The position numbers and the translations under genes were made by a program. This document shows positions 12,201 to 18,200 of a stretch of 21,464 nt of DNA, piece by piece. The DNA comes from a virus. Numbering within the stretch: the first letter of the stretch is position 1; every line of letters starts with the position of its first letter. The stretch spans positions 1 to 21,464 of IMG/VR virus record IMGVR_UViG_3300017952_001955, one strand, 5' to 3'. The notes beneath the pieces were generated by a model. That model ran no database searches, was not told the origin of the DNA, and saw nothing but the letters and a program-made list of their open reading frames with translations.

Positions 12201-15200
12201 TTGTTACCGCAGGTGTTTTATAGTCATCTGGGGTAAACTTCATATACAGAACGCCAACCTTATTGCCAGTGGCAATTTGAGTTGCTGTAGCAGTCAGGAA
12301 TCTGCTGCCATATTCGTCAATAGTAATCTTAGGTTCGGAGAATCTGAATGCAGTGTTGCCAAACTGTCTGCTCCAGGTTACTTCAATAGTTGCGGTATCG
12401 TAGTAAGTTTCACCCACGATGATGTTGCCAACACCAGTAGGATCACTAATACCAACAAACAGTGTGCTGTTATTGCCAATGTAATGAAGATCATTCAGTG
12501 TTTCATCACTACTTGTGGAACAGATCTTACGCTTTTCTTTGATTGTACCATCAAGATCCATCAAAGCAATCCACATATCGTTGGGATTGAGTGAGTTGGT
12601 ATCTGTGTAACCAGCGATATACAGTTGACCGTCATCATCCAGTGCAACACCACTCATATAATCACGACGGGTACCACCAGAGATACCAGCAATTTCTCTC
12701 TGCCACTGAATGACTGCAGTAGGATTGTTGAACCCATCAAATCCAGAGATGAACTTAGCAACTACCAGATCAGGGTTGTAGTTCGGGTTAGATGTATGGG
12801 GTTTTGTCTCACCAACAACATAGATTGAATGGGGAGAAGTGTTCTCAACGTAAATTCTAGTGAATACACAATCCTTATCTCCCGTTGCAGGTTGCAAAGG
12901 CAGCATTGTACGAGTCCACAGAAGACGACCGTCACTGTTGAACTTAGCAATCAGACCAGCAGAGTCTCCAGTAAGATCATCTGTCTGACCAACAACATAG
13001 AAAGTGCGATCTTCCGCAATAGCAACATCAGAGATCTTACAGATCCTATCAAAACCACTGCTATTTTCTTTCAGGACAGATAGTGCATATGCTGCTTTCT
13101 TGAATCTCTGGGGGTGAGATACTCTGATTTCTGGGGGATTGTCCTTATCATACTCAGATCCAGAGTTAATGATCTTAACTGTGTTAACAGCACCAGACTC
13201 TTCTCTGGTAATTGACAGGGCAAAGTCTTGACCAGATCCACTAACAACTTCGTAGGTGGGAGGAATATCTTCAGAATAACCGAGACCCTGTTGGGTAACA
13301 GTTACGCGCTCAACACCAGATACGACCTTGACACGGTATGTCTTGTTGGTTTGATCGATGATGGGAATACTGTCAACGATAATACCATCGCCTGCTCTGA
13401 GATCGTGCTCACCAGTTGTTGTAATACGACCATAAGGAATATCATCCTCAACAAAGGATGTGTATGCAGCAATGTCAATACCCTTAACCGAATTGACCTT
13501 TGCAGATGCACCATAACCACCAGTACCTTCATTGTCAAAGTACAGTTTATCGTTAACCTTATACGATACACCTGGATTCTCAACCACAAAACCACTAATT
13601 TGAGCATCCTCAAACTTAGTAGTGGTCTCAATTTCGATGTCAACTTGAGATCTGGTGGAGACACGAGGGTAGTAATCGAAGAGTTGCAGCACAGGTTCTT
13701 CGGAGATTTCCAGAAGAGTTTCAATTTCAGACTGCTGCAGAACACCATCACGGTTGATATCTTCAATCTCAAAGACAAAGGTATCACCAAATTCTGTTAC
13801 CAGTTGATCGGTATCAGCGTTGGGTTGACGATCAATGTCGATATCAACATCTTCATAAGGATCTCTATAACGGACAACACCCTGAGGAATGTTCGTCTGA
13901 ACAGCATCTTGATTGTAATTCCACTTATCAGGTGTGGAGTACAGTTGAGGACCAGCAATATAAGGGAATACTGGAAGACCTGCTTCAGATGCGTCAATAG
14001 AAACGAAATACGCATATACACCTTCGGGATAGTCGGGTGTCTTACAATATCTACCGTTATATTGGTCCAGATCACCCTGTTGGAAGACATACTCATAGTC
14101 TTCAATAAAGGAACCTGCAGGATAAGATGCCAGGACAGGACCATCAGCGCGAACAGGGTTCGGGTTTGTATCCTCATCATATAGAAGAACTGGTTTGATT
14201 CTGTAAGAAGAAGTGACCCTCTTAATACCAGAAGACTGGTCTGCGGCATCAATATAACCGTAAGGACCGTAGATTGGGTTACCATCAAATGCCCAACCAA
14301 TGATCGGGGAGTGTCTCAGACCAGATGAAAGTTCTTTCAACTGTCCTGTAGAAGCCTCACGGAATACATTGTCACCGAGAACATATCTCAGTTGCTTAGG
14401 ATCAGACAGGTGAGCATACTCGCCACCATACTGAGTGTTATATCCAGCAAAAACATATCCACGAGAAGGATCAAGGAGACCATCAAGTTCATTTTCCAGG
14501 TTACGAGTCCACTCAAATACATTTGCTTTGAATGTCGCAAGTTCGCCAATCGCTTCCAGGCGAATTGTAGTGGTTCCAGTGCTGTATCCAATACCACGGT
14601 TTTCTACGGTAACACCAAGAACTTTGCCCTTATCTTCACCAATGGTACCGATAATTGCTTTACCAACAGCACCATAACCATCGCCATTGATGACGACTCT
14701 CGGTGGAGATGTATATCCTCTACCAGATGCAATAATAGCGATAGAGACGATACGACCGTTGATAATAATCGGTTGTGCAACAGCACCCTCACCAGAATTC
14801 AATTTAATTTCAGGAGAAGATGTGTAACCAGAACCAGATGAAGTCAGAGCAATAGATTTGATCGGACCTCTAACTTCGGCAGTTGCTGTTGCGCCAGATC
14901 CCCCGCCACCAGAAATTGATACAGTAGGAGCAGAGGTGTACTGTTCACCAGGAGTTTCTACCAGGATCTTACTTACAGTACCATTCGTGATAACAGCAGT
15001 TGCTGTTGCACCGAAACCACCGCCACCAACAATAGAAACCAGGGGTGAAGATGTGTATCCAGTACCACCAGCAGTAACTTCAACGCTGAAGAGGGATCCA
15101 TTAACAGTTACATTTGCTTCGGCACCTGATCCTCCACCACCATTAATTTCAATAGCGGGTTTGTTTGCAGCGTCATAACCTTTACCAGAATTGGTAATAT

Positions 15201-18200
15201 CGATACCAGTGATGCCACCAAACTGAATCTTGTTCTCAGATTTATAGGACCAAGCAGCAACACCATTAACCCAAGCACCAATAGGACCAAACGAAATGTT
15301 CTCTCGACGAGAAACTGTCTCAACATTCAGTGGGAAACGAGATAGTTTGCGCTGGTTACCAGGAAGAAGTGCAGATCCAATGAAAGGACCAACCTTATAG
15401 TTGGGAATACCAGTTGTAGCAATATATGCGTGAGTATTATCGAAGAAAGTGTTTTGTACGTTAGTTGTATAGTCTTCAATGGAATCATTGATACTATCAA
15501 CGTCGGACTTACCTTTATTAAGGTCAACCGACATCAGGATGTTACCCTGAGGTGCATTCGGAGCAGGTGCACTAATCTGATACGAGAAGATAGTGTCACT
15601 GATACGAGAAGTGACAGCGAATGTGCCGTTAAAGACTGTTGGGTTTGCACCGTAAATGGTTACCGAGTCTCCAACCAGCAGACCGTGCTTATTAGTTGTA
15701 TAGACAGTTGCAGTCTGATTATTAAGACCACCAGGTTCAATATTGTTGACCTGAATCAGTTTCTTGACGTTATACAACCAAGAAGTGATTTTCTTATTAA
15801 TGGAAGAAGAACCCAGCGATGCAACGTTCAGTTTGTCACCTGCCAGATAGTAGGAACCAGTATCATTCAATACGGTACCATTTGCTTCTGCAATACCAAG
15901 AATACGGAGTTTAACTTCGTTATCAAGACCTTTGTTGATATAGCAGAAGATGTCAGAGTAAATTTCTGTACCTGCGTCCCAATCCTCTACAATACCGTTC
16001 TTAGAACGAGTACATTCGATAAACTGGTTCAGAGACTTCTCTTTATATTGAACATACTCATTATCACCAAGAATAATCAAACCATTTCTTTCTGGCCAAC
16101 CAATAGTAGAGTCAACCGTAATAATAGAATCGGTTGTGTTCAGAGGTTCTACAAGAGTGGTCTTGTAGGGAATAGTGAACTTACCAGAAAGGGTTTCTTC
16201 TGAAATTGAAAGTTCGTAGATAGTACCAACACCAGTATTGATAGCAATAACGTTTTCAACCAGACAGGTTGCATTTCCAACATTAATATCAACTGGATCC
16301 GCATACTGGAACAACTGAGAATCTTGGATGTCAAGTGGGTTGCCAGAAATAATTTCTGCACGAATAATCGTCTCTACACTCCAAGTTGCAGAAGACGGTT
16401 TGATCAGTTCATCTTTAGGATAAGAAACATCAATCTGTTCCGAGAAGAGGACCTTGAAGAGATATTCTGTTGCTCTCTTGGTACCTTTAGACAGATAGAA
16501 GTCTTTAATTGTCTTGATAATCTGCGGAGCATTGACTTTGGTGTAGTCAATAGGCGCATTAGGCAAGAACTGGTTTACAAAACGATTGTATAGAGTTTTT
16601 ACGAATAGTGTATCCAGATTCTCGATTACTGTGCCTGCTTCGTGAGAAGAAACGATGCTATCAGATTCTTTAGTATAAACCTGGTTTGCTCTAATATCAT
16701 ACGAGGTTGTGGACGACACACCACGCTTACAGTTACGGAACTGTGAGGGTTGATAGTCTCTACCTTGGGAATGAATAGTAAATCCAGTAACTTCACCAAA
16801 ACCAACGTTACAGGATGCTGCAGCCGCTTTAGGTTCTGCAATGAAGACAGTAGGAGGATTATCTTCAGAATATCCATCACCAAAACTGGTGATATTGATA
16901 TCAGTAATCTCACCATTGAAGATAGTTGCTACAGCAGTTGCTCCTGTACCACCGATGTTATCTCCAGAAAGATTCTTACGATTATCTACGATATAAACAG
17001 AGGGAGCATCAGTGTAACCTTGACCGCCAGTAAGCAGTTCGATATTTGTTAGTTTGCCACCAGTTACTTGAACATCGAGGATTTGTGCGCCAATAGGATC
17101 AATAATACGGCATCTAGGCGCAGTAAGGTACCCTCTACCACGGGAAATCATAACAATCCCGTCTACTTGCCCTTCGGCATTCAAAGTTGCATATGCAGAC
17201 GCAGAAATTGCATTTACCGCATTCTCAGAAGGCGGATCGATATAAACTTGAGGTGCAGTTGTGTATCTCAGACCACCTTCGAGTACGGTGATAGAACCAT
17301 CAACCACGGAACCTTCCGCATCAATCTGAGAATCACTAATCTTTGCTCCACCAGGATTGAGGAATCTGATAGAGGGAATGGAGTCATATCCAGAACCAGA
17401 AGACTGAACATTGATACCAGATACTTGACCAGTAGTATCATCAACAGTTACTGTCGCTCTAGCAGGAATGCCAGAAGGATCTGCGGGTGTATCGAACTCA
17501 ATTAGAGGGGGATTTGCGGAAGTATAACCTTGACCACCATCAATCAGTTGAATATCCTTGATACCATTGACAAGTGCTTCCGCAGTTGCGTTTTCACCAG
17601 TCGTATCATCTGGAGTCAGAACGGTAACTTTTGGTGTGAAATTAATTTGATATCCGCTACCACCATTCTTTACGATGAGGTCAATCAGTTGTCCATTCTC
17701 AATTTTACTGATTGCTTCTGCATTTTTGCCAAATTCTGGTGCAATAAGCTCAACAGCACGAACTGTAAGTTCATCATTGACACTAAGAGAAGATTTGAGG
17801 ATAATATTATCCTGATAGATCGTATAATCCACAAATGGCGTTTTTACCCTACCATTAATTGCTACAAGACAAGAAACTGTCGAAAGTGGAATATATCTAC
17901 TACCATTTAGAGTCAGATTGTATTCTGCTCTCTCTTCGTTAGCGTTTGCAACTGTAATTGCATCCAGTTCTCTTACAGGTACACTTGTGTAACCAATAAG
18001 ATACTCAAGACGAGTAATTTCCGTAGATCCTTGAATAATCGTTGGAGGAGTCTGGAAACGAATCTGCGCTCCTTCCAAAAAGTAATCTACATTCGGTTTC
18101 AGTTGAATACCATTGACAACAACACGCAGATACTCTGGTGCCTCAGGTGTAACGGGCGTTCCACCGAGTGTAAGAGGGAATTGTGTTCTGGTACCATCAA

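Noticed and set aside
13302-14300. Minus-strand open frames of 162 and 167 codons
   Set aside because: They are in another frame of the same strand, within the YHYH, EF-hand and repeat region of the giant protein, and their translation is low-complexity Leu/Ser/Thr/Val without any recognisable pattern.
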